From CAVOGJ01 sp963700865 (lineage in GTDB: Bacteria > Planctomycetota > Planctomycetia > Pirellulales > Pirellulaceae): 64,000 nucleotides of DNA. Where the stretch lies: positions 124,001 to 188,000 of the forward strand of contig CAVOZC010000002.1 in NCBI GenBank assembly GCA_963700865.1, read 5' to 3'. The first letter of the stretch is position 1; the number at the start of each line of letters is the position of its first letter. This document shows positions 55,125 to 63,034 of this stretch, one piece after another. The position numbers and the translations under genes are program-made. Under the pieces are notes generated by a model, which searched no databases, had not been told where the DNA came from, and was given only the letters and a program-made list of their open reading frames with translations.

Positions 55125-56636
55125 ATGAGTGCTTTATGGATGCCGCAGGCCATGCGGGTGGCTCCACGACTGGACGAGTCCGTGCCTCCGCAACGCGTAC
55201 GGCCTTCGCACGCATTGCTGCTCAATCCATTTTATCCCAAGGACCCCCACGCCAGTTTTGGGAAGCATGTGCTCACCCCCACACTGGCGCTCACGTCGAT
55301 CGCGGCCGCGACGCCGCCGGAATGGACGATCGCGTATTGGGACGAAAATTTGCTGCAAGGTCCGCCACCGTGGCAGCCGTTTCCGCAGGTCGTCGGTATC
55401 TCGGTCCACTTGACCTTTGCCGATCGCGCTTTTGCCTTGTCTCGCTGGTATCGCGCACGCGGTGCGCAAGTCGTGCTCGGCGGGCTGCATGTGTTGTCTT
55501 GTCCGGAAGAGTGCGCACCGCATGCGGATGCCCTGGCGATTGGCGAAGGCGTCCAACTGTGGGACCGAATCCTTCGCGACGCGGCCGCAGACCGTTTGCA
55601 GTCCCGCTACCAGGCGGGCTATACGCTTCCCTATCGTCATGATCCGCCTCCGCGACGCGACCTATTGCCGCGCGGCCAGTTTCTGACCACCACCAGCCTG
55701 ATCGCCACACGGGGCTGCCACAGCCGTTGCGATTTTTGCTACCTTTCCACCGCCGACTTGCGGATGCCCTATCAGATGCGCGATCCCGAGCAGATCGCCC
55801 GAGAATTCGCGGACGACGACCAGTCGTACGGCGTCTTTACCGATAACAACCTGGGTTCCAAGCCAGAGTATTTACGTGCCTTGTGCCAGGCGCTGCGGCC
55901 GTTGGAGAAGATCTGGAGTGCCGCCGTCTCGATCGACGTCACCGATAACCAGGCCGTGGTTCGCGAGATGGCGTGCGCCGGATGTACCGGAGTCTTCGTC
56001 GGTTTCGAGTCGCTGCAGCCGGAGAATATCGAGTCGGCGGGCAAGAAGAGTCCGCGGCCGGATGACTATGCGCGACGAGTTGCGATCCTGCACGACCACG
56101 GCATTCAGGTCAACGGGAGTTTTGTCTTCGGCTTTGACCACGATCGGGCGGATGTGTTTGCACGCACGGTGGACTGGATCGAAGCAAACCGGCTGGAATG
56201 CGCCACGTTCCATATTCTGACTCCTTATCCGGGGACGCCCCTCTTTGCGCGGCTGAAAGTGGAGGGGCGGTTGCTGCATGAGGACTGGTCGTTGTACGAC
56301 ACCTCGCACGTGGTATATCAGCCTCGGCACCTGACGCCCGAGCAACTGGCCGACGGATACGCCTGGTGCTATCGCCGCTTATTTTCGTGGGGGTCCATCT
56401 GGAGCCGGCGGCCGAACGATCGATCCGCCTTGTTGCCGTACCTCGCCATGTCGGCCCTGTACAAGCGATCCAATTGGCTTTGGTATTTCTTGATTCGTTA
56501 TCGATTGACGGGTCTGGCATGGCGGCCGCTCGTCGATGGAACTCGCCGCCGCCATCTCCGTTTTCGGAGGCGTTTGGAGGAACGCGACGCGCCGTCGGTG
56601 GGCAGAGCCTCGTCGGTGACCTCCGCCGGTTGTTGA
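55125..56636 (+). CDS. B12-binding-domain radical SAM protein
   Basis: 503 residues from ATG 55125 (GAGGG upstream); an in-frame ATG at 55074 lacks a good site. The N-terminal cobalamin-binding-like part has LLLNPFYPKDPHASFGKH and VVLGGLHVLSCPEECAPHADALAIGEG. The radical SAM core has ATRGCHSRCDFCYLS (CxxxCxxC for the 4Fe-4S cluster), then VFTDNNLGSKPEYLRALCQAL, GFESLQPENIE and GSFVFGFDHDR. The C-terminal DUF4070-like part is TPYPGTPLFARLKVEGRL. It probably does B12-assisted methylation or rearrangement of a lipid or cofactor; the substrate cannot be told. Confidence 0.88.
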   Translation: MSALWMPQAMRVAPRLDESVPPQRVRPSHALLLNPFYPKDPHASFGKHVLTPTLALTSIAAATPPEWTIAYWDENLLQGPPPWQPFPQVVGISVHLTFADRAFALSRWYRARGAQVVLGGLHVLSCPEECAPHADALAIGEGVQLWDRILRDAAADRLQSRYQAGYTLPYRHDPPPRRDLLPRGQFLTTTSLIATRGCHSRCDFCYLSTADLRMPYQMRDPEQIAREFADDDQSYGVFTDNNLGSKPEYLRALCQALRPLEKIWSAAVSIDVTDNQAVVREMACAGCTGVFVGFESLQPENIESAGKKSPRPDDYARRVAILHDHGIQVNGSFVFGFDHDRADVFARTVDWIEANRLECATFHILTPYPGTPLFARLKVEGRLLHEDWSLYDTSHVVYQPRHLTPEQLADGYAWCYRRLFSWGSIWSRRPNDRSALLPYLAMSALYKRSNWLWYFLIRYRLTGLAWRPLVDGTRRRHLRFRRRLEERDAPSVGRASSVTSAGC

Positions 56637-56766
56637 CGGATCATCCCGCTCCGGCTGCCATACGGCGGGTGGTAGCCGAGCTCGCGAGAGCTTGGACGGG
56701 CAGGGGGGGTGGCGATCCACGTCCAAAGCCTGGCGACTTCGGCTACCGTCGGCACACCCTCGTAAG

Positions 56767-56799
56767 AAAACAGCCCTCATCTGACGACGAGGGCTGTTT
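56767..56799. terminator. Bidirectional terminator between convergent genes
   Basis: AAACAGCCCTC / GAGGGCTGTTT stem (11 bp) with a 10-base loop, A-run before and T-run after, so it can act in both directions between the radical SAM gene and the LTD/PEP-CTERM gene. Confidence 0.85.
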
Positions 56800-56841
56800 C
56801 TGATTTTCACGCACAAAGCCAACAGCAATAGTGTCCGAGCC

Positions 56842-59130
56842 TTACCGGGCGAACGACCGACGTCGCAGCCACGGAAGTCCCGCCAGCATTCCCAGGACCA
56901 TCATCGCCAATTGCGGCTCGGGCACCACCGCCCCATCGGCCGACGAGCGGAATTTATTGCCATTCCAGAGGTTGAAGTCGGACGCATCCACCGATCCATC
57001 CGCCGAAAAATCGCCGGCGCACCAGGCAGGGGTACTCGTGAACTTATTGCTGTTCCAGATATTGAAATCCGAGATATCAACACTGCCGTCCAGGTTCGCA
57101 TCGCCGATCAAATAAGGAGTCTGCGAGTCCAGATTGGCGGCACCGGCGAGTGCCAACCAGGCATCGCGGTCCTCCAAGTTCACCGATCCGTCGCCGTTCA
57201 GATCGAACGCCGGATCATTCCCCATGCTGGCCACGGCCGCGGTGAGCAGGTCGATGTCGCCGCAACCGAGGGATCCGTTGTTGTCAAAATCGGGGTTGAG
57301 TGACGTGCCCTCGTAGCTCAACACGAGATCGCTATTGTTGACCACCGACAGGGTGAAGCCCGTGATGTCTCCGGCGAGCGTAATTCCCAGGTCGGTCAGG
57401 CCCGCCGAGCTGAGCACGGTGAACGTCGCGCCGTTGAGAGGCGTGAAACCGCCGAGCGCGATCTCCAGCAGCCCGTCCACCGTGGCCGTCCCCGTGACCG
57501 CCAGCGATCCGAAGGCGGCACTGCCGCTGCCGGTCAAGTCAACGAGCAGGGTGCCGTCGGCGTCCTGCACAAAGTTGCCACCGACGCTCAGGACTCCGCC
57601 GTTGCCCGAACCCGGCTGGATGACGCCCCCCGAGTTCACCAGGTCACCGGTGATGGAGCCGGTTCCAGAGATCACGGCGTCGGTAAAGCCTTCGACCACG
57701 TGGGCGTCGATGACGCCATCGACTTGCACCAGTCCGCCAGCCATCGCGAGCACGCGTCCCGGCTGGCTGCCGCCGCTTACCGACAGCGTCGCGCCCGACT
57801 GGACCTCGAGCTTCATCGTTCCGCTCGATGCCATTACGTTAATAAACGAGACCGTCGTGTTCGACGTGACCTGGGCGACTTTCGCGCCACCTGCGTCATT
57901 CGCCAGCCGACCGGTCCAGTCGGCCGCCGGACCACTGGCGGGCGTCGCCCCCGATCGCGCGTTGACCCAATTGCTGGCTGTACCGAAATTGGCCGTGCCG
58001 GTGGCGGCCCAATCGTGGGTGCCGCTCAAGACCGGATCGCGGAGTGCGGAAAAATCCTGTACGCCGTCGAGGGTATCCTCGGTGGTATCGTTATACAAAT
58101 TGGGACGACCAAACGTGGAAAAGTCGACGTCTTCAAAATCAGCCGATGTCGCCGCATCCGAGGGATCGGCGTTCATACTGAGTAACTCCTGGTTGTTCAC
58201 ATTTCCGCCGCCGGTGTTCGTTCCCCAATCGGGCTGGGACTCGCCGATCGGACCTTGAATCAAACCGGTCGTCAGGTCGGAAATCGTGCTGACCGAGGGG
58301 TCCTCCGCTTCGGCCTGGGCCGCGGTATTGGTCGAGTCGAAGATCCAAAGCGTCCATTCGTCGTTATCGACCTTGGCATCGGAGAACGGAGCGAAGTATT
58401 CGGTGGGGAGGCCATTATCGGTCTTGGATTCGTCCACCCAGAAATGCACGTGCCAGTCATCCGACTGGAAGGGATCAAAGGTGGGATCGGACGAAAGGTC
58501 ATAGTCAAAGCCAGTATCGTGCGACGGGAAGAGCGCGTAGTTTGGATTGGCCGAGTACTGGTCGCGGATTTCGTTGACCGAGGCGTCTTCGCTAATGGTG
58601 ATAATCGTACCGGCTCGCAGATCGGCGAAGTCCTTGTTGTTCAGGAACTTGATGAAGCCCCGTTCGTCGGGATTTTCACCAATGACAAAGTTGAAGTTCT
58701 CATCGTTCTCGAAATACAGCGTATAGCCCCGCAGGTCGGTGTGATCCTGCGTGACCACTAATTCCATCCAGTCACCGCCGTTTCCCTCAATCCGCGCCCA
58801 GCCGGTTGGCTGGGAACGATCCCAGCCGTTCGGCAAGGTCGTTTGCGTGATCGACGGATTGTCGTTGACGTCCAGGGGAAACGGATTGCCCGGTTGGACT
58901 GGATCGGTTTCCGAATTGTCGTTGCCGGAGTAGGCGGCGATGCCAAAGTCAAACCCTTCGTAGGGCTTCTCGGGATCGACGTCCACGAATTGGTCGGCAC
59001 CGACCGCATTGGCCTCGTTCAGAATCAATTGAGCCTTGGCGGCGTGCGTCAGCATCAGCAGCGCCCCGCAGCCAATCGCCGCCAGCCTCACGTTGCGGAG
59101 ACAAAATCCTGTCGTTCGTTCCATCTTCAT
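56842..59130 (-). CDS. Large LTD-like, dockerin and PEP-CTERM surface protein
   Basis: 762 residues, exported (signal IGCGALLMLTHAAKA). The N-terminal lamin-tail-like domain has LILNEANAVGADQFVDVDP and GGDWMELVV...LRGYTLYFENDENFNF. The middle is a right-handed beta-helix or autotransporter-like part (LEVQSGATLSVSGG, GSITGDLVNSGGVIQPGSGN). Dockerin-type repeats follow (DFDNNGSLGCGDIDLL, DLNGDGSVNLEDRDAWL, DANLDGSVDISDFNIWN, DFSADGSVDASDFNLWN). The C-terminus is VPEPQLAMMVLGMLAGLPWL plus an Arg cluster. Probably anchored in the envelope; the ligand is unknown. Confidence 0.88.
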   Translation of the reverse strand: MKMERTTGFCLRNVRLAAIGCGALLMLTHAAKAQLILNEANAVGADQFVDVDPEKPYEGFDFGIAAYSGNDNSETDPVQPGNPFPLDVNDNPSITQTTLPNGWDRSQPTGWARIEGNGGDWMELVVTQDHTDLRGYTLYFENDENFNFVIGENPDERGFIKFLNNKDFADLRAGTIITISEDASVNEIRDQYSANPNYALFPSHDTGFDYDLSSDPTFDPFQSDDWHVHFWVDESKTDNGLPTEYFAPFSDAKVDNDEWTLWIFDSTNTAAQAEAEDPSVSTISDLTTGLIQGPIGESQPDWGTNTGGGNVNNQELLSMNADPSDAATSADFEDVDFSTFGRPNLYNDTTEDTLDGVQDFSALRDPVLSGTHDWAATGTANFGTASNWVNARSGATPASGPAADWTGRLANDAGGAKVAQVTSNTTVSFINVMASSGTMKLEVQSGATLSVSGGSQPGRVLAMAGGLVQVDGVIDAHVVEGFTDAVISGTGSITGDLVNSGGVIQPGSGNGGVLSVGGNFVQDADGTLLVDLTGSGSAAFGSLAVTGTATVDGLLEIALGGFTPLNGATFTVLSSAGLTDLGITLAGDITGFTLSVVNNSDLVLSYEGTSLNPDFDNNGSLGCGDIDLLTAAVASMGNDPAFDLNGDGSVNLEDRDAWLALAGAANLDSQTPYLIGDANLDGSVDISDFNIWNSNKFTSTPAWCAGDFSADGSVDASDFNLWNGNKFRSSADGAVVPEPQLAMMVLGMLAGLPWLRRRSFAR

Positions 59131-59519
59131 TAGTGCCTTTCATTGTCAAAATCGAAAACCAATGCACCACCTGCGGATCCGGAACTTTGGCGTGCAAGTA
59201 TTCAGGTCCGCACTGTGCGAACAGTATGGCGATGGCGTGAGATTCTGTCGCATGAATTAGTGTTTGCACACCGCAAACACGATGAAGATTTGATGAATGA
59301 AGATTTGATGAAGAGAGGCCGGGAATGTGCCGCGCTGAAGATGAAGTTTTGATGAAATTGGCGACGCGATCTTACCGCACCCGTCCTGCTCTTGTGCGTT
59401 GTTCGTTACTCTTGCCGCTACGCGAAGCGAGCACAAATATCGGGGCAGACATGCTGGCTAATCGCGTTGCAAAGTGGTCACGAAAAAAGAAGCACAAGCT
59501 CAGGAATGAGGGAATCCCC
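59131..59519 (+). other. Leader region of the DUF1559 gene with hairpin and 15-bp repeats
   Basis: No convincing gene. A perfect hairpin GTGTTTGC-ACACC-GCAAACAC lies at 59260-59280. It is followed by a 15-bp direct repeat TGAAGATTTGATGAA at 59283-59297 and 59298-59312, with a third copy (one change) at 59342-59356. It holds the promoters of both divergent genes. Confidence 0.6.
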
Positions 59520-60525
59520 ATGAATCGAACTCACCATCGAAAATCGAGTGATGGATTTACGCTCGTGGAATTGCTGGTGGTGATTGCCATCATCGGCATC
59601 CTGGTCGCGCTGTTGCTGCCGGCCGTGCAATCGGCCCGCGAGGCGGCTCGCCGTATTCAATGCACGAACAACTTACGGCAGATCGGCCTCTCGCTACTGA
59701 ATCACCACGACTCGCACAAGAGTTTCCCTCAGGGGCTGTATACGGCTGTCGACGGTGTCTATCGCGAAATTGGACTCGGCTGGGCCACGAAGTTGCTGCC
59801 CTACATGGAAGAAGGGGCCGTCTACGACCAGATCGCCTCGTTTCGACCCAGCGACGGGTCCGATCCGTGGGATCCGGGCACGCCGGCCAAGGCCTTGCTT
59901 GATTCCACGTTTATTCCAGGGGCAGGCGCGGTCATTCCGTCGTTCCTCTGTCCATCCATCAGTTCCGTGGACATCGTGCCCGATTTTCGTGGCACGCGGG
60001 CCATGAACACGGGCTTTGCGACATCGCACTACAAGGGCTCGCGCGGTTTTTGCGATCGGGGACTCTTCAGTCGTCCACAAGAGCTCTCCGTTCCGGACGC
60101 CTGCTGGGCCGACATCGCCGGCCAACGCGTGCCGCGTGATTCGTCCCGCCACGAAACGGTTTTCCGTGCGACTGCGTGACGTCAAGGATGGCACCAGCAA
60201 GACCATTGCGGTCGGTGAATCGCCCTACTACGACGCCTTCAAGGAATGGCCGGTGTGGATGGGGGCGAGCGGCGAAGATGAAGCCGTCCTTTTCAAGACC
60301 GAATCGATCTATCCGATCAACTGCTTTCGTAATCCGAAGATCCCGATGAATGAGGATGAGCTGGACAGCGTGCAAGGAGACGATTGTGCGGTCAGCGCCC
60401 ACGTCGGCGGTGCCCTGTTTGCCTTCGTCGATGGTTCCGTAACGCTTATTTCCGATGCGATCGAGTTGAGAACGTATGAAAAACTGGGCGATCGCAGCGA
60501 TGGGGAAGTCATCGATGCGTTCTAA
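59520..60525 (+). CDS. DUF1559 protein with type IV pilin-like N-terminus (frameshifted)
   Basis: About 335 residues from ATG 59520. The N-terminus has the prepilin methylation/transmembrane signature GFTLVELLVVIAIIGILVALL, followed by LLPAVQSAREAARRIQCTNN, the defining DUF1559 motif. Next come NLRQIGLSLLNHHDSHKSFPQG and, in the next frame, LRDVKDGTSKTIAVGES and the C-terminal SAHVGGALFAFVDGSV. A break in the region 60075-60165 separates the two. These planctomycete proteins are abundant and presumed secreted through a pseudopilin-type system. The stop overlaps the start of the lipoprotein gene. Confidence 0.9.
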
Positions 60526-61030
60526 TCTCGGAGGTACGCCCGCTTCCTCCCTGGGGGTTGCAGCCGACTGCCGAGGCCGTGCCGGCAGGGTTGCTTCGAT
60601 GCTGTTGCTCGTGATTGTCGCCGGCTGCGGCAAGGGGCCCAATCTCGTGCCGGTGCGAGGCACCGTGCTCGTCGATGGGCAACCACTCGGGCTGGGCCGT
60701 ATCCAGTTCGCACCGATGGCGACGGGCGACAATGTGAATCCCGGCCGTCCGGCGGTCGGCAGCATTCTCGCCGACGGCACGTTCACTTTGGGGACCGAAA
60801 CGGATGACGATGGGGCCATCGTGGGCAAACATCGCGTCACGATCTACACGCAAAAGCCCAAGAAGAGTGATGGTGGCAACGATGTGGCGGCACGCAAGTC
60901 TTCGGTGCCACCCTTCCAAGTCCTCCGGCTCATCGACCGCGATTTTACGGTCGATGAGAACGGAGAAAACAACTTCGTGATTGAGCTCACATCGGACTAT
61001 ATCCGCAAATTTGGTGAAGGCGACGATTAG
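60515..61030 (+). CDS. Lipoprotein with carboxypeptidase-regulatory-like domain
   Basis: About 171 residues; ATG 60515 preceded by GGGGAAG overlaps the DUF1559 end. ATG 60500 or 60599 are alternatives. The signal ends in LLLVIVAGCGKG (lipobox LIVAGC-like). The mature part begins VPVRGTVLVDGQPLGLGRIQFAP, a typical planctomycete beta-sandwich, with GSILADGTFTL and GAIVGKHRVTIYT. These lipoproteins are commonly encoded directly after DUF1559 genes. Role unknown. Confidence 0.83.
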   Translation: MRSNLGGTPASSLGVAADCRGRAGRVASMLLLVIVAGCGKGPNLVPVRGTVLVDGQPLGLGRIQFAPMATGDNVNPGRPAVGSILADGTFTLGTETDDDGAIVGKHRVTIYTQKPKKSDGGNDVAARKSSVPPFQVLRLIDRDFTVDENGENNFVIELTSDYIRKFGEGDD

Positions 61031-61722
61031 TTCCCTCGGCGTCGCCCCGTCTGGTGATGCAAGAAGGGCACCGCCAGGAATAGAAGCAGCAGGCGGCCAC
61101 TTGGTTCGGGAACGGCCACGCTCAGCCCTTCCCAGCGTGAGCCATTGCCGGCTCCTAATTGACCGTAGGTCAACGTAAAGACCTGGCCTGCCGCGAACGG
61201 AATCGAGAGCCCGCTGATCTCGTCGTCCAAGGTGGCCGATTCCTGCAGGAAAATCACGGTTCCCGGGACATTGATGCCGTTCGGATCGGCCATCGAGTCA
61301 AAGAAGAAGTACGGCTCTCCGACGCCCGTGTCCAGGCGAAAGTACTCGAACAACTCGTCCTTCACCCCGTCGAAATCGAGCGCCGTGAGGATGCCGGCGC
61401 GATCGAATGAGAACTCGGCCGACTCGCCTTGACCACTCACAGCACTCGTCCCCTCGATAATATTGAACTTGGTGGCGTCGTCGTCGACGGCGTCCGGGAT
61501 GGTGCGACTGTTGATCCCCAGCCCCTGCCCGTCGACGTCGTCGAGCACCGCGCCGGCGGGGCCAGCCGACAGCGACATGGTGAATCCGTCGTCGGTCAGC
61601 GTGGCGGCGGCAAGTCCATTCATGCCGTTCGCCCCGCTGTTAAAAACAAAGCTGGCCGCGGGCAGGTTCCCAGCAACGGCGAGCATGGCGCAAACAATGA
61701 AAAAATAATTAGCTGATTTCAC
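61027..61722 (-). CDS. PEP-CTERM sorting-domain protein
   Basis: 231 residues from GTG 61722 with an AAAGGA site. The signal peptide is FFIVCAMLAVAGNLPAASF. Beta-rich mature domain (FVFNSGANGMNGLAAATLTDDGF, EYFRLDTGVGEPYFFFDS), then VPEPSGRLLLLFLAVPFLHH and an Arg end. The longer open frame upstream lacks a signal peptide in the right place. It converges with the lipoprotein gene, and the stops overlap by 4 bases. Confidence 0.8.
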   Translation of the reverse strand: MKSANYFFIVCAMLAVAGNLPAASFVFNSGANGMNGLAAATLTDDGFTMSLSAGPAGAVLDDVDGQGLGINSRTIPDAVDDDATKFNIIEGTSAVSGQGESAEFSFDRAGILTALDFDGVKDELFEYFRLDTGVGEPYFFFDSMADPNGINVPGTVIFLQESATLDDEISGLSIPFAAGQVFTLTYGQLGAGNGSRWEGLSVAVPEPSGRLLLLFLAVPFLHHQTGRRRGN

Positions 61723-61842
61723 GATCGAGTCCTTTCGTGATTGGTGAGTGAGGCAGTGCGAGACGGCGCCTGTGCGAGCGAAAAAGGGGCGAGCGACCGA
61801 GCCAGGCTCGATCGCTCGCGGGAAGGTCTGGTTGATTCCTTC

Positions 61843-61921
61843 GTGGGACAGGCTTCCAGCCCGTCGTCTGAATGAAGGAATCCCCAAACGCGGAGGTCTG
61901 ACAGGCTGAAGCCTATCCCAC
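61843..61921. repeat. GTGGGATAGGC-family inverted repeat
   Basis: GTGGGACAGGCTTCCAGCC at 61843 pairs with GGCTGAAGCCTATCCCAC ending at 61921 with a few mismatches. Third full copy of the family seen at 38110. Confidence 0.8.
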
Positions 61922-61936
61922 GCCGTCCGGGGACGC

Positions 61937-62650
61937 TTACTTGCGGCCGCGGAGGTTGAGCAGCATCCATCCCAGGCCGGCAAGCAGGATCGACACCGAC
62001 GCGGGCTCGGGAACCGGCACGCAACCGATATTCGGCGAGCCGATTGCGGGCTGCATGGCCTCGTTTACGGCAATCGTGGCGACCGCCCCCGAGGCATTTC
62101 CCACGGTGCTGAACTCGCCAAGAACAAGATCGTACGACTGGCCACCGAATGGCGGATTAGCGTCGGGGTAGCCGGCGGTAATGTCGGGCGCACCGGATGG
62201 TTCGCCGAAGCTGATCCATAAGCCAATGGCATCGCCATTCTGGCTAAGCCCCGATCCTTGGTAGCTTCCAAGGTGGGCAGGGTCAACCGTTTCGCCAGGC
62301 CCACAAAGTACGGGCACCCACACGTTAAGCCAGCCAAGTTCGCCAGCCAGAAGTTCGTCGACAAAGATTGCTGATTCGCCGGGAGCAATCGACGCCACCC
62401 CCGACATCAAATCCGCAGTCGTGGGATCGAACGAGTCGTCATCAAAATAGAGGTCGCCGTCGATCGCCGCGACCCAAGGCGTGTCGCCAACATTGGTCAC
62501 TTCAAACCAATCGGCGGTAAGATCCGTACCTGGCTCGTTGCCGGGCCAGATTTCCGTGATTTGCAGGTCGAAAGCGCCGAGAGCCGCGCTGGCGGAAAAG
62601 AGGGCAACTGCCAGAGAAACGCAAAGACGCGTGATTCTAGTAACTTTCAT
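61937..62650 (-). CDS. LTD-like PEP-CTERM protein
   Basis: 237 residues; signal CVSLAVALFSASAALGA. The lamin-tail-like domain DLQITEIWPGNEPGTDLTADWFEVTN, with SGVASIAPGESAIFVDE and GDAIGLWIS, resembles the N-terminal domain of the 56.8-59.1 kb gene. It ends VPVPEPASVSILLAGLGWML with an Arg cluster. Surface-anchored protein of unknown role. Confidence 0.85.
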   Translation of the reverse strand: MKVTRITRLCVSLAVALFSASAALGAFDLQITEIWPGNEPGTDLTADWFEVTNVGDTPWVAAIDGDLYFDDDSFDPTTADLMSGVASIAPGESAIFVDELLAGELGWLNVWVPVLCGPGETVDPAHLGSYQGSGLSQNGDAIGLWISFGEPSGAPDITAGYPDANPPFGGQSYDLVLGEFSTVGNASGAVATIAVNEAMQPAIGSPNIGCVPVPEPASVSILLAGLGWMLLNLRGRK

Positions 62651-63034
62651 TGGGTCTCACCGTTAAAAAACAGAGTGTGTAAAAACAGCTAACGCACTGA
62701 TTCCTCAAGTGACGGATGGTTATGTTCTCAGTGGCAACTCCTCCAGGTTGTCGCGAGTGGGCCTCCGTCGAGCCGCGGGCGCGATGTTACCGCGGAACGC
62801 AAGCGACGCCCCGTCTGTCGTCGCCAGATCATCCCACCAAAGTGTGAATAATCGATGAAGAAGCGGCGAATTTGCCGTGAAAGTTAACGCGACATGGAAT
62901 CAGTATCCGGTAGCCGAGTTCGCAAGCGCTTGGACGCGCCGGGCTCGAGCGTTCAACGTCCATCCGGGTCCCTCAGGGGCTGTGAATTGTGGTCCGCGTC
63001 AAACCAATCCCTCTGTGGGCTCGGCGTCCAACGT
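62651..63034. other. Intergenic stretch without recognised gene
   Basis: Between the LTD-like gene (its promoter side) and the end of the Nramp-like gene, both minus. No gene, tRNA or clear terminator was seen. Confidence 0.45.
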
